A DNA stretch of 64,000 bases from Bacillus pinisoli (lineage in GTDB: Bacteria > Bacillota > Bacilli > Bacillales > SA4), in contig NZ_JAJQKI010000001.1 of NCBI RefSeq assembly GCF_023036475.1, positions 124,001 through 188,000 on the forward strand, given 5' to 3'. Position numbers and translations under genes: made by a program. Positions 34,198-42,444 of the stretch are shown piece after piece. The first letter of the stretch is position 1. Every line of letters begins with the position of its first letter. The notes under the pieces are model-generated. The model did no database searches. It was not told where the DNA came from and was given only the letters and a program-made list of their open reading frames with translations.

Positions 34198-34542
34198 TTA
34201 ATAATCTAATACGACATAACCATAATAAAACACTAACACTAACGCAATTACTAACTGAATCCAGAAAATCTTCGTTGGCTTGCCTTTGCCTCCGCGAGTT
34301 AAGATGAATTCTAGACAGAAAATTACCCATAACCCGACAATTCCTTTAATTAAAGCTGCACCTTGGAATTGGTAGTAAGCAGCTAACAAATGTAAACCTG
34401 TTCCTAACACGAGTAAGTAAAATAAACGTAGGACCATTTGAATAATTTTTAGTGGTTTTTGTTTATTTGCTTTTAGTAAGTAAACAGCTACAAAGAACAA
34501 TATTAATGTTAAAAACCAAGTGGTAACATGAACATGAATCAT
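34198..34542 (-). CDS. yisL: YisL family DUF1516 membrane protein
   Basis: A 114-aa protein of four transmembrane helices (about 7-24, 34-54, 62-80, 92-111), beginning MIHVHVTTWFLTLILFFVAV. It matches the YisL/DUF1516 family in length and in the HVHVTTW opening. The gene stands close to asnO as in B. subtilis. Function unknown. The ATG at 34542 has AAGGAGG upstream. Confidence 0.88.
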   Translation of the reverse strand: MIHVHVTTWFLTLILFFVAVYLLKANKQKPLKIIQMVLRLFYLLVLGTGLHLLAAYYQFQGAALIKGIVGLWVIFCLEFILTRGGKGKPTKIFWIQLVIALVLVFYYGYVVLDY

Positions 34543-34641
34543 ATGTATTTCCTCCTTATCAAATCTAACAGTTGTCCAAACTCATCATACATGATTTTGT
34601 TTAAAAAATGAAGATTTAGCGTTGAAATTAACAAAATAGAC

Positions 34642-34658
34642 AACAATATTGTTATAAT
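34642..34658 (+). promoter_or_regulatory. Palindromic operator candidate over the rocD -10 region
   Basis: AACAATATTGTT is a perfect 12-bp palindrome that runs directly into TATAAT at 34653-34658. The placement would let a dimeric repressor block the promoter. I do not recognise which regulator it fits. Confidence 0.45.
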
Positions 34659-34707
34659 GGTAAATGGCTATGTAAGTGCTTTAATTATAGAGATTGGAGG
34701 ATTATTC

Positions 34708-35898
34708 ATGACAAAAACTCAAGAAATCATCTCACAAACAGAAAAGTATGGAGCGAATAACTACCATCCACTACCGATTGTTGTATCAAAAGCAGAGGGT
34801 GTATGGGTTGAAGATCCTGAGGGAAATAGATATATGGATATGCTGAGTGCCTATTCAGCTGTAAACCAGGGGCATCGTCACCCAAAAATTATTCAAGCTC
34901 TTAAGGATCAAGCAGATAAAATTACGCTTACGTCAAGAGCGTTCCATAATGATCAATTAGGACCTTGGTATGAAAAGGTCTCAGAATTGACTAGAATGGA
35001 AATGGTGTTACCAATGAACACGGGTGCTGAAGCAGTTGAAACGGCTGTAAAAGCTGTTAGACGCTGGGCATATGATGTGAAAGGTGTTCCTACTGATCAA
35101 GCTGAAATTATTGTAGCGGAAGAGAACTTCCATGGACGTACAATGACAGCTGTTTCTATGTCTTCTAATGATGAGTATAAGCGTGGATTTGGACCGATGC
35201 TTCCTGGTATCAAGGTTATTCCTTACGGTGATACAGAAGCGTTAAAGTCAGCTATTACTCCAAATACGGCAGCATTCATTTTTGAACCGATTCAAGGTGA
35301 GGCTGGAATTAAGATGCCTCGTGAAGGATTCTTAAAAGAAGCATTTGATATTTGTAAAGAAAATAATGTGTTATATGTAGCAGATGAAATCCAAGCAGGT
35401 CTTGGGCGCTCTGGTAAAATGTTTGCTTGTGACTGGGAAGATGTGCAGCCTGATATGTTCATTTTAGGTAAGGCACTTGGAGGCGGAGTGTTCCCAATTT
35501 CATGTGTTGCGGCAAATCGTAATGTACTAGGTGTATTTGAACCAGGTTCACACGGATCTACTTTTGGTGGAAATCCTCTAGCTTGTGCCGTTTCCATTGC
35601 AGCACTTGATGTGTTAGTAGACGAAAAATTGGCAGAGAGATCACTTGAATTGGGTACATATTTTAAAGAGCAGCTAAGAGAAATTAGCAACCCTGTTATT
35701 CAAGAGGTTCGTGGAAGAGGCTTATTTATCGGTGTTGAGCTAAAAGAACCAGCTCGTTCTTACTGTGAAAAGCTAAAAGAAAAAGGTTTACTATGTAAAG
35801 AAACACATGAAAATGTCATACGTTTTGCACCGCCTTTAGTCATTTCAAAGGAAGACCTTGACTGGGCCATAACACAAATTAAAGAAGTATTAGCGTAA
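34708..35898 (+). CDS. rocD: Ornithine aminotransferase (RocD)
   Basis: A 396-aa PLP enzyme converting ornithine and 2-oxoglutarate into glutamate semialdehyde and glutamate, in arginine breakdown and proline linkage. The catalytic lysine is K255 in [26 protein letters not shown] (225-240) carries the aspartate that holds the PLP ring, and [14 protein letters not shown] is also typical. The ATG at 34708 has GGAGG 7 nt before it; the longer reading from 34657 does not. It is a lone gene here, unlike the rocDEF operon of B. subtilis. No -12/-24 SigL promoter was seen. Confidence 0.94.
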   Translation: MTKTQEIISQTEKYGANNYHPLPIVVSKAEGVWVEDPEGNRYMDMLSAYSAVNQGHRHPKIIQALKDQADKITLTSRAFHNDQLGPWYEKVSELTRMEMVLPMNTGAEAVETAVKAVRRWAYDVKGVPTDQAEIIVAEENFHGRTMTAVSMSSNDEYKRGFGPMLPGIKVIPYGDTEALKSAITPNTAAFIFEPIQGEAGIKMPREGFLKEAFDICKENNVLYVADEIQAGLGRSGKMFACDWEDVQPDMFILGKALGGGVFPISCVAANRNVLGVFEPGSHGSTFGGNPLACAVSIAALDVLVDEKLAERSLELGTYFKEQLREISNPVIQEVRGRGLFIGVELKEPARSYCEKLKEKGLLCKETHENVIRFAPPLVISKEDLDWAITQIKEVLA

Positions 35899-35906
35899 AA
35901 ACTTGT

Positions 35907-35964
35907 AACACCAGGTTATCAACCACTCAAGGTGGTGTCCGATAACCTGGTGTTTTACTTTTTT
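35907..35964 (+). terminator. Compound terminator of rocD
   Basis: Outer stem AACACCAGGTTATC / GATAACCTGGTGTT with a nested CCAC/GTGG hairpin inside, followed by TTTACTTTTTTT. Confidence 0.9.
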
Positions 35965-36028
35965 TACCATTTAGACACAAACAACACATTGTTAGTTTTT
36001 AAGAGTTTTTGTAAATTTATCACTACTT

Positions 36029-36070
36029 TTGACGAATTGGTTTTGAACGCTTATAGAATGTGTATAATAT
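36029..36070 (+). promoter_or_regulatory. Promoter region of the Spo0E-like gene
   Basis: Two overlapping sigma-A readings: TTGACG with TATAGA at 17 bp, or TTGAAC with TAATAT at 16 bp. The start codon lies about 50 bp further on. Confidence 0.4.
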
Positions 36071-36120
36071 ACGTAAATTAGTACGTGTACGACCATTCTT
36101 AAGCAAGGGAAAGAAGTTAG

Positions 36121-36270
36121 ATGTTAGAATTATTAATTGAAGAAAAACGTGAAGAAATGATTGTATTAGCGATGGAACTCGGTTTCACCGCTAAAGAAAC
36201 CGTTGAATGTAGCCAAGAATTAGATGAACTCATACATAGAAAATTAACCTCGTATCAATACATTATGTAA
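36121..36270 (+). CDS. yisI: Spo0E-family aspartyl-phosphate phosphatase (YisI-like)
   Basis: A 49-aa helical-hairpin protein: MLELLIEEKREEMIVLAMEL, then GFTAKETVECSQELDELIHR and KLTSYQYIM. The signature SQELDELI (SxxLDxxI/L) in the second helix is the catalytic element of Spo0E-type phosphatases. These remove phosphate from Spo0A and hold back sporulation. Length and neighbourhood (yis segment) fit B. subtilis YisI; the symbol is by position and size. The ribosome binding site is modest (AAGGGAAAG). Confidence 0.85.
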   Translation: MLELLIEEKREEMIVLAMELGFTAKETVECSQELDELIHRKLTSYQYIM

Positions 36271-36282
36271 TGCTACTGTTCA

Positions 36283-36810
36283 TTATTGACTTATCTGGTG
36301 ATAAGTCATTTTTATTTGATGTAAGTGACCTGCTAGTTCCCTTCTATGCCTCAAATGGTACACCTTTTTATCGCTACTTACTTCTTTTAGCTTTTGTCTA
36401 ATGCCAGGAGCTTCTTCCCTCGGAAAGTCATACACCCACTTTAGAAATTCCCAATCGAGTTTTTCTGGACAGCCTTTCCCCATATCTGGTCTTGTTTTCC
36501 CATGGTACATAAATCTGCGCTTGATCACACTCCATAAGCACACCCATCTTGAATAATCTAGAAAAATGATAACATCTGCCGCCTTTAATCTTATATCCAT
36601 TGTACTTCCGTAATTACCATCGATAATCCAAGATTCCTTTTCCATAAGCGTTTCCTGCCATGCTATCCACTCATCTCGCGGTGTCTCTCGCCAATTTTCT
36701 TTCCAATAATGAGCATCAAGATGAGTAATCTCAAAAGGTAATTGCTCTCCTAACAAACGTGCAAGCGTTGATTTACCTGCACCACTTGAACCAATAATCA
36801 TAATCTTCAT
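36283..36810 (-). CDS. P-loop kinase-like protein (DNA topology modulation / FlaR-related family)
   Basis: A 175-aa P-loop protein with Walker A GSSGAGKST (7-15) after MKIMII, then LDAHYWKENWRETPRDEW and SWIIDGNYGSTMDIRLKAAD, which are hallmarks of the adenylate-kinase-like family often annotated as topology modulation protein. It carries VIIFLDYSRW as the Walker-B-like strand. The true substrate is not known. The ATG at 36810 is 5 nt from GGAGG; an ATG 12 bp earlier lies inside that site. It is convergent with the Spo0E-like gene. Confidence 0.82.
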   Translation of the reverse strand: MKIMIIGSSGAGKSTLARLLGEQLPFEITHLDAHYWKENWRETPRDEWIAWQETLMEKESWIIDGNYGSTMDIRLKAADVIIFLDYSRWVCLWSVIKRRFMYHGKTRPDMGKGCPEKLDWEFLKWVYDFPREEAPGIRQKLKEVSSDKKVYHLRHRRELAGHLHQIKMTYHQISQ

Positions 36811-36864
36811 TGTATCCTCCAAAAACGAAAGCGGATATACGTATGTATACCCACTTTATCTCCA

Positions 36865-37380
36865 TTAGTTCTCTTCGATTAGTTGAACGTTTGTGATCTT
36901 CATTTGACCCCATGGAGCAATCTTAATGTAGGCCTCCATTCGATCAGCTTGTTCCTCTAATTCCATTCCAGTCCCTTCTTGGACGAAATATCGCTCAATC
37001 CCATATTCAATAAACAGTTCAGATTCATTAAGGTCATATAAATAGCGGCCCTTCATTAATACTTCATTATCATTGATCTCAGGACGATTACGATTTACAG
37101 AAACGGCTTCAAAATAGCCCCCTTCTTCTCTTATCACAACGTATACAGGCTCTTTGTAAGAAGGTTCCTCAGAATCCTTCCAGAGTTCTTTTGGTATTGT
37201 TGAGATGGTGTAGTGCAGTGTAACATAATCTCCATAGAAAATATCTCTCGGATCTACAGGCTCTGTTTTTAAACGGATCTCTTGACCGAACCAATCTATT
37301 GCGTAGTAAGAAACAGACATGGCAAGTAAGAAGAACACTTGTAATCCAATAACTCCGTAAAAGAGAGCGCGCTTACCCAT
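36865..37380 (-). CDS. GDYXXLXY-domain membrane-anchored protein
   Basis: A 171-aa protein with one N-terminal transmembrane helix (about 7-27) and an extracytoplasmic domain holding the name-giving motif YGDYVTLHY (about 49-57, preceded by PVDPRDIF). Its start overlaps the end of the DUF2157 gene by 8 bp, and such pairs recur in many bacteria, so the two proteins probably work as a membrane complex. Its role is not established. It is last of a three-gene unit (DUF418, DUF2157, GDYXXLXY). Confidence 0.85.
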   Translation of the reverse strand: MGKRALFYGVIGLQVFFLLAMSVSYYAIDWFGQEIRLKTEPVDPRDIFYGDYVTLHYTISTIPKELWKDSEEPSYKEPVYVVIREEGGYFEAVSVNRNRPEINDNEVLMKGRYLYDLNESELFIEYGIERYFVQEGTGMELEEQADRMEAYIKIAPWGQMKITNVQLIEEN

Positions 37381-38572
37381 TTCTCTTCACCCCTTTTACT
37401 AAAACACGTCTACGTTTCTCAAGGAACCAGCTAAGAATGAATAATATGATTCCTCCAAATAAGAAGAAAATAGATTTCGGCATAAAGCTCCATGCCAACT
37501 GAATATATCCAATAAATGAACTCAGAAGGAATAATACCGTTCCAAATGTAGCTTTATCGGTCAACTCATCTCGATATCCAACAATTAGTAGACTTATGGA
37601 GTAGATGAATAAGAGTAGTAGGTATAGAACATCCACCATGACTCCAAGAAACATGACTGGTAAGAAGAGAATAAAATCTGAGAGATCAGGAGTCTTCCTC
37701 TTTTTTACAAAAAACAGAATGAGGAGACTTATAATTAGTACTCCATATATGATTAATTCAGGATTTGTAAACTCATCAAACGGTATAAAGGAATCGAAGA
37801 AAAAGATATTAAACATAGCCAAGATGACAGAAGCAACTAGCATGATCATTTGGACAGGTTTGGTAATCTCTTTCTTTTTAACAACATCCCCTAGTAAATA
37901 AAGGCCTAGGAAGAAGACAAACAGAAATTGATGATTCCAGCCCTGGTGAATAATTAGGAGTAAAGCTTGAATAGAAAAAGAAAGTGAGAAGAGCACTGTT
38001 ATTATGTGATTAGGTCGGTGATACACAAAGTGACCAACACCAAACAATAGAAGTACGCCAAGTACATAATTAAATGTTGAAAATTGTGAAAATGTATATA
38101 ACTGTCCAACTGTCACAATAATCATCGTGATCAGTAACAAAAATCTACTTTTCCAGAGTTGAACAATGAGCAAACCTGCCAAGCCCCAAAAGATAAAAGG
38201 TCTCCCGTCATACGATTGAAAGTGAAACATCTGCCCTAACAAAAAGATTCCGGCCCCAAACGAAAGTAAGCCGATTCCTATTAACCCATTTCCTAAGGTG
38301 TCATTTCCTCTTTTGTGTGCCCTATCACCAGATACGTAAAAGCCGGTCATTGAGGTAATGATGATTCCTACCCTTACTAAGTCATGGATTCCATCCCAAT
38401 TGGAGGCAATGAAAGAAAGAATGCCCAAACCTATTAATACACTGGCAAAAATGGGTAGCAGATTGGAGGATTTCTTGTTTGTGTACCGTTTCAGGATAGC
38501 TTCTAGCTGCTCCTTAGAAATTAGCTCATCCTTTACCCATTGTTCACCTTCTTTTACTAACCATTTTTTCAT
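37373..38572 (-). CDS. DUF2157 polytopic membrane protein
   Basis: A 399-aa protein with a short soluble N-terminus (MKKWLVKEGEQWVKDELISK, family-typical EQLEAILKRY) and about 10-12 transmembrane helices. LIGLGILSFIASNWDGIHDL is the characteristic first-helix region of DUF2157. It is translationally coupled on both sides: ATGA overlap with the DUF418 gene upstream and 8-bp overlap with the GDYXXLXY gene downstream. Function unknown. Confidence 0.85.
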   Translation of the reverse strand: MKKWLVKEGEQWVKDELISKEQLEAILKRYTNKKSSNLLPIFASVLIGLGILSFIASNWDGIHDLVRVGIIITSMTGFYVSGDRAHKRGNDTLGNGLIGIGLLSFGAGIFLLGQMFHFQSYDGRPFIFWGLAGLLIVQLWKSRFLLLITMIIVTVGQLYTFSQFSTFNYVLGVLLLFGVGHFVYHRPNHIITVLFSLSFSIQALLLIIHQGWNHQFLFVFFLGLYLLGDVVKKKEITKPVQMIMLVASVILAMFNIFFFDSFIPFDEFTNPELIIYGVLIISLLILFFVKKRKTPDLSDFILFLPVMFLGVMVDVLYLLLLFIYSISLLIVGYRDELTDKATFGTVLFLLSSFIGYIQLAWSFMPKSIFFLFGGIILFILSWFLEKRRRVLVKGVKRNG

Positions 38573-39753
38573 TGGATGGACCTCCTTTTAAATGGCTGCC
38601 TTTTTCCATACGTTAACGATCTCCATACCCATTCTACTGGCCCATATTTAAAACGTTGTAACCATAAATTACTAATAAAAATCTGAATGATAAATATTCC
38701 AACTGTTAGTAAAAATGCGTGAAAATGACTGATATCCCCGTAAAAGCCAAATCCATATCCGTAAAAAATAGTTGTACAAACTACAGATTGTAGCAAGTAA
38801 TTAGATAAGGAAAGTCGACCTACATAGGAGAACGGTTGTAGTACCTTTCTCATGCTCTTTGTCTCCATCAATAATACGATGGAAGTTGCATAAAAGAGAG
38901 CAAGCGCCGGTCCACCTATAGCATCTTGCAAATATTCTGTAACTATGTTTTTGGTTGTAACGTATGGCAATAGTTTCATAGGTATACCAATAACAAACGA
39001 AATCGTCCAGGTCACCCAAATGGCTTTTTTATATTTTCTGGACTCACTAAACCACTTTGATTTTGCCACATAGGCTCCCAGTAAAAACAAAGGCAGAAGA
39101 GTGATTAATAAAAATACAGCAGATTCTACGTTATTCACATAAAAGTAGTCTGTCATTCGTTGAGTGGTTACTTCTAGATAACTACCATACTTATAATGCT
39201 GAATGGATTGTTCAATGGCAACCTCATCCTTAGGCATTTGAGCATCTTCAGGAGAAAAAATGGTTAAAAGTACTAATAATGCACTAAGAAGTAAAGCAGG
39301 AATAAGCAAAATGGATAATCCCGTGACTAGTAATGCCTTGGGTTTTACTTTATAAAACAAGAGCAAAATGCCTCCAAATAACGCATACGTAATTAATATA
39401 TCACCATGCCAAATTAGAAAAGCATGTATGCAGCCAATTACGAATAACACGAAAAGCCTTCTGACAAATAAACGTTTATAAGCCGTACCTTTTTCCTTCG
39501 CTCGATCTAAAAAGATGATCATACCAAAACCAAACAAGAATGAAAAAAGAGTATAAAAGCTTGCCTGTGCAAAAAAGTCAATTACATTCACGGTCCATAA
39601 ATCGATTCCTTGTAGCTCTCTATTACTCCCTATATAGAGGGCCGGAGAGTGAAAAGAAGCCATGTTGACGAGAAAAATACCAAGAATGGCAAATCCACGC
39701 ATCACGTCTATTGACAGTATTCTTTCTTTTTCTGAAATGGGGTTCGTTAACAT
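38569..39753 (-). CDS. DUF418/YeiB-like membrane protein
   Basis: A 394-aa polytopic protein. The N-terminus ERILSIDVMRGFAILGIFLV with NMASFHSP is typical of the DUF418/YeiB (heparan-alpha-glucosaminide acyltransferase-like) superfamily, and ILITYALFGGILLLFYKVKP and RLSLSNYLLQSVVC support it. An acyl-transfer role is possible by fold but unproven. First gene of the coupled three-gene unit, joined to the next by an ATGA overlap. The start ATG at 39753 has GGAGAGGAAA upstream. Confidence 0.83.
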   Translation of the reverse strand: MLTNPISEKERILSIDVMRGFAILGIFLVNMASFHSPALYIGSNRELQGIDLWTVNVIDFFAQASFYTLFSFLFGFGMIIFLDRAKEKGTAYKRLFVRRLFVLFVIGCIHAFLIWHGDILITYALFGGILLLFYKVKPKALLVTGLSILLIPALLLSALLVLLTIFSPEDAQMPKDEVAIEQSIQHYKYGSYLEVTTQRMTDYFYVNNVESAVFLLITLLPLFLLGAYVAKSKWFSESRKYKKAIWVTWTISFVIGIPMKLLPYVTTKNIVTEYLQDAIGGPALALFYATSIVLLMETKSMRKVLQPFSYVGRLSLSNYLLQSVVCTTIFYGYGFGFYGDISHFHAFLLTVGIFIIQIFISNLWLQRFKYGPVEWVWRSLTYGKRQPFKRRSIQ

Positions 39754-39890
39754 TGTTTCCTCTCCATTACTGTATTTATTTGTAAGCTACTACTATTATA
39801 CTAAGTAACTTCTAATTTTTGCTAAGGTTCTTTTGTAAAACTTTGCTATTTTTCAGCGGATTAATCCTTGCTATTGGTTCATGATTGTCA

Positions 39891-39917
39891 ACAAAAACGG
39901 GCTATTGTCATAAGATA
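39891..39917 (+). promoter_or_regulatory. Sigma-K-type promoter of the gerP operon
   Basis: AC at 39891-39892 and CATAAGATA at 39909-39917 are 16 bp apart, fitting the mother-cell sigma-K pattern AC-N16/17-CATAnnnTA. gerP is a late mother-cell operon in B. subtilis and B. cereus. Confidence 0.65.
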
Positions 39918-39950
39918 TTGCATGTAATCTTACTATAAAGGGTGTTTACT

Positions 39951-40172
39951 ATGCCAGCAATTGTTGGGGCAGTTAAAGTACTTAGTATCGGAGCTTCGAG
40001 CGTCTTTAATATCGGGGATGTATTTATGATTACTCCCAGCTCATCAGCGAAAACTTTTTCCGGAGCTGGTTCATTTAACACGGGAGATGGCCTTCGTGTC
40101 ATCAATAACGCAAGTTCGACCAATACCCAGGATAACGATGCCGTCGATCAACCTATTGTCGATTTAGCTTAG
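39951..40172 (+). CDS. gerPA: GerPA, spore coat germinant-permeability protein
   Basis: A 73-aa protein, [20 protein letters not shown] and onward, with the Gly/Ser/Asn-rich tail typical of the GerPA/GerPF family ([29 protein letters not shown]). GerP proteins sit in the inner spore coat and allow small germinants to reach their receptors. The ATG at 39951 follows AAAGGGTG; the GTG 9 bp earlier overlaps it. Closely similar to GerPF at 41802, including the leader sequence before the ATG, so the two are paralogs. Confidence 0.92.
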   Translation: MPAIVGAVKVLSIGASSVFNIGDVFMITPSSSAKTFSGAGSFNTGDGLRVINNASSTNTQDNDAVDQPIVDLA

Positions 40173-40184
40173 AGGAGGGATAAT

Positions 40185-40394
40185 ATGAACTTTTATGTTC
40201 ATCAAAATATCCATATCAATATGTTAAAAGTAGGAAGTGTCTCTAATTCCTCAGTTCTTCAGATTGGAAGTGCTGGTATGATTAAGCCATTGTCCAACTT
40301 ATATAATACAGGTGGCTTTAAGGAACCTGCACCTCAAGCAGGTGATCCTTCTGGTGGTATTAGTGGACCAGTTGTACCTTTTTCAACCACATAG
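40185..40394 (+). CDS. gerPB: GerPB, spore germination protein
   Basis: A 69-aa protein, MNFYVHQNIHINMLKVGSVS and onward, with the recurring GerP phrase SSVLQIGSAGMIKPLS (compare GerPD SSVFLIGDTETIALSS and GerPE SVMQIGSTKSIKAEA). It is 12 bp behind gerPA, with GAGGAGGG as ribosome binding site. A C-terminal Gly/Pro/Ser-rich stretch ends the protein. Part of the GerP coat complex. Confidence 0.9.
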   Translation: MNFYVHQNIHINMLKVGSVSNSSVLQIGSAGMIKPLSNLYNTGGFKEPAPQAGDPSGGISGPVVPFSTT

Positions 40395-40498
40395 TTTACT
40401 TCTAGGCATTCACCCATTTTAAGTCTGAACATATGATAAAGAATAGACTATGGATTCTGTGCCAATGACGACAATCTGATGTAAAAGGGTGAGAAGTG

Positions 40499-41131
40499 AT
40501 GTCTTACAACTACAATCAATATGATTTCTCAGCATATCTTCAACAGCTATATCAATATATTCAAAAGCAGCAGACAGACATAAACAATATGCAACAATCA
40601 ATTCAAGCTCTACAGGCGGAAATAAAGGAATTAAAAGCAAAGCCTGCGACGAATATTGAACGGATTGAATATAAGTTCGACCAGTTAAAGGTTGAAACGC
40701 TAGAGGGAACATTAAATATTGGATTAAATCCATATAACTCAGATCAGGTAGAAGAGTTTGCCGTCAATCAAGGTGCCTTAAATGTTCCTCCTCAGCAAGC
40801 TTTATTACCACAAATCCAACAAAGAATTCGCCAATCCATTCATGATCATCTAGATACAAACGGTTTTGAGACAATCCGAGCAATTGAACAAAAACTCGCC
40901 ATTCCTCAAAACGAGGCCTATTATGATTTTATGATTCAAGATGTTAAGCGACAGCTTGATGGGCGAATTCAGTATTATCTTGAACAGACACCAAAAGAAC
41001 AATGGGGTCATGAAGAACGGTCGAATGACGTAGTAGAGCATATTACAGTCCGTATGAAGCAAGATATTGAGCAAGCTTTTACTGCATTTCTTCAGCATTT
41101 ACCAAGAGAATGGAAGGACGGAAACGCATGA
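40499..41131 (+). CDS. gerPC: GerPC, spore germination protein
   Basis: A 210-aa protein, the largest GerP member. Tyr/Gln-rich N-terminus (MSYNYNQYDFSAYLQQLYQY) followed by a coiled coil (about 22-60, NNMQQSIQALQAEIKELKAK). A compact domain then includes EYKFDQLKVETLEGTLNIGL, and the C-terminus is helical. The ATG at 40499 is taken over a GTG directly before it. Its end overlaps the start of gerPD by 4 bp, implying coupled translation. Confidence 0.92.
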   Translation: MSYNYNQYDFSAYLQQLYQYIQKQQTDINNMQQSIQALQAEIKELKAKPATNIERIEYKFDQLKVETLEGTLNIGLNPYNSDQVEEFAVNQGALNVPPQQALLPQIQQRIRQSIHDHLDTNGFETIRAIEQKLAIPQNEAYYDFMIQDVKRQLDGRIQYYLEQTPKEQWGHEERSNDVVEHITVRMKQDIEQAFTAFLQHLPREWKDGNA

Positions 41132-41298
41132 AATTTACAGTCGTAAACAAAGGAATACAAGTAGGACATATTAAAGTGTCAGGTGTCTCCTCTTCCTCAG
41201 TTTTTTTAATCGGAGATACAGAGACTATCGCTCTTTCATCAACATTTGACACTCCACCTGAATCGCTGATTATTGGTCCATTTGTTCCTTTAAGATAG
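41128..41298 (+). CDS. gerPD: GerPD, spore germination protein
   Basis: A 56-aa protein, MKFTVVNKGIQVGHIKVSGV and onward, with SSSSVFLIGDTETIALSSTF and a C-terminal IIGPFVPLR, all family features. The ATG at 41128 overlaps the gerPC stop (ATGA) and has GGACGG upstream; an upstream in-frame ATG at 41110 would add six unlikely residues. Inner-coat protein required for normal germinant access. Confidence 0.9.
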   Translation: MKFTVVNKGIQVGHIKVSGVSSSSVFLIGDTETIALSSTFDTPPESLIIGPFVPLR

Positions 41299-41331
41299 CT
41301 AAAAGGGGAGCCTTGATTAGGAGGTACTAAT

Positions 41332-41733
41332 TTGTACAGAAGAACCTCAATCGTTCCACACATCTATGTAAACTCACTTGCCTTTAGTTCTGTATTTGAA
41401 ATTGGCGATGCCCATGCTATTGATCTAACATCAAGAGCTATTGCTGTACAAAGGCAATACCCTCTTTTTGTTGAGAATGAAGCTTCTTTTTCAGACTATC
41501 AAGTATTTTCTGAGCCTATCCCAGATCCTGTTTTGGATGAACCTGTTTATTCTACGTTTATACATGAAAATCCGGTCATCAAGGTAGATTCCGTCTATTT
41601 AATTGGAGCTTCTAACGCCTCAGTCATGCAAATTGGATCGACAAAGAGTATTAAAGCTGAGGCTCGAGTTAAGCATATCCGACAACTACTCCCTTCCAAC
41701 AAGAAGCAATCTAAGTCGAACCAATCTAGCTAA
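41332..41733 (+). CDS. gerPE: GerPE, spore germination protein
   Basis: A 133-aa protein starting at TTG (41332) with AGGAGG 7 nt upstream. It contains two GerP-type repeats: VNSLAFSSVFEIGDAHAIDL near the N-terminus and VYLIGASNASVMQIGSTKSI at about 95-114. This suggests an internal duplication of the short unit seen once in GerPB and GerPD. The middle is acidic and the tail is Lys/Ser/Gln-rich. Confidence 0.9.
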   Translation: MYRRTSIVPHIYVNSLAFSSVFEIGDAHAIDLTSRAIAVQRQYPLFVENEASFSDYQVFSEPIPDPVLDEPVYSTFIHENPVIKVDSVYLIGASNASVMQIGSTKSIKAEARVKHIRQLLPSNKKQSKSNQSS

Positions 41734-41747
41734 TATAACATAGGCTA
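41720..41747 (+). promoter_or_regulatory. Possible second sigma-K promoter before gerPF
   Basis: AC at 41720-41721 and CATAGGCTA at 41739-41747, 17 bp apart, at the end of gerPE and 55 bp ahead of gerPF. It agrees with the sigma-K pattern but is short enough to occur by chance. Confidence 0.35.
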
Positions 41748-41801
41748 CAGTAGATCGTTCTTTTTAAGTAGTTCGACACTTGGAATAAAGGGTGTAGTTT
41801 T

Positions 41802-42020
41802 ATGCCATCAATCGTTGGACCCATTACCATCAATAGTATTGGCGGAGGCGTCGTTAATTTTGGAGATTCTTTAAACATATCTCCTACTAGTTCTTCAAAA
41901 ACAAATGCTGGTTCTGGTGCATTCAACACAGGTGACTGGATTATGACCAATAACGGAATCAGTGTGACCAACTCGATTGATCCAGACGTCAATGACCAGC
42001 AAACAACGAATGTAAGCTAA
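41802..42020 (+). CDS. gerPF: GerPF, spore germination protein
   Basis: A 72-aa protein, MPSIVGPITINSIGGGVVNF and onward, paralogous to GerPA over the whole length (SPTSSSKTNAGSGAFNTGDW matches GerPA's [20 protein letters not shown]). The 5' leader AATAAAGGGTG is shared with gerPA too. A 68-bp gap separates it from gerPE, larger than elsewhere in the operon. It ends at a bidirectional terminator. Confidence 0.92.
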   Translation: MPSIVGPITINSIGGGVVNFGDSLNISPTSSSKTNAGSGAFNTGDWIMTNNGISVTNSIDPDVNDQQTTNVS

Positions 42021-42024
42021 CGCC

Positions 42025-42054
42025 AAAAGGCTCCCCATATTAGGGAAGCCTTTT
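42025..42054. terminator. Bidirectional terminator between gerPF and yisB
   Basis: Stem AAAAGGCTCCCC / GGGAAGCCTTTT with one internal mismatch and loop ATATTA. It gives a T-run in both directions. Confidence 0.85.
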
Positions 42055-42058
42055 ATGT

Positions 42059-42367
42059 TTATCGTCCTTTTCTTTTCCGATCATTGGACTTCCGGATTTT
42101 CATCAGCTTTCCAGAAGGCTGTTTTCGTATCCACTTCACAAAGCTAGCAAGCTTTTCGTCCTGTCTTAATTCCTCAATTGTACTTAGACGGACAGCAATT
42201 TCATCGTTCGTGTACAGCGCATGTATTTGTTTATGGCAAGGTATACATAATTTGGCTGTTGCTCCATAGGTTCCGCCTTTTTCTTTTGGTAAGAGATGGT
42301 GAATCGTTGTTTCTACATCTGATCTTCCACAAAGCTCACATATATCCAGCCTTCTCACCTCCAACAC
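42059..42367 (-). CDS. yisB: HNH-domain protein (YisB/HlpB-like)
   Basis: A 102-aa basic protein with a compact HNH/treble-clef motif: CELCGR (two zinc cysteines), TTIHHLLPKEKGGTY (catalytic-type His pair), LCIPCHKQIHALYTNDE (two more cysteines and the final His). The C-terminus is strongly basic (KIRKSNDRKRKGR). In B. subtilis the counterpart lies between sbcC and gerPF exactly as here and has been connected with DNA repair. The start is uncertain: TTG at 42367 is used, with AAAGGAAAG just upstream. Confidence 0.85.
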   Translation of the reverse strand: MLEVRRLDICELCGRSDVETTIHHLLPKEKGGTYGATAKLCIPCHKQIHALYTNDEIAVRLSTIEELRQDEKLASFVKWIRKQPSGKLMKIRKSNDRKRKGR

Positions 42368-42444
42368 TTTCCTTTGGTAATATACCCAAATAGATGAAAT
42401 TCTAGAAAGGAGTGAAAGGGAACCTTAGGTTTATTTAAATGGTT

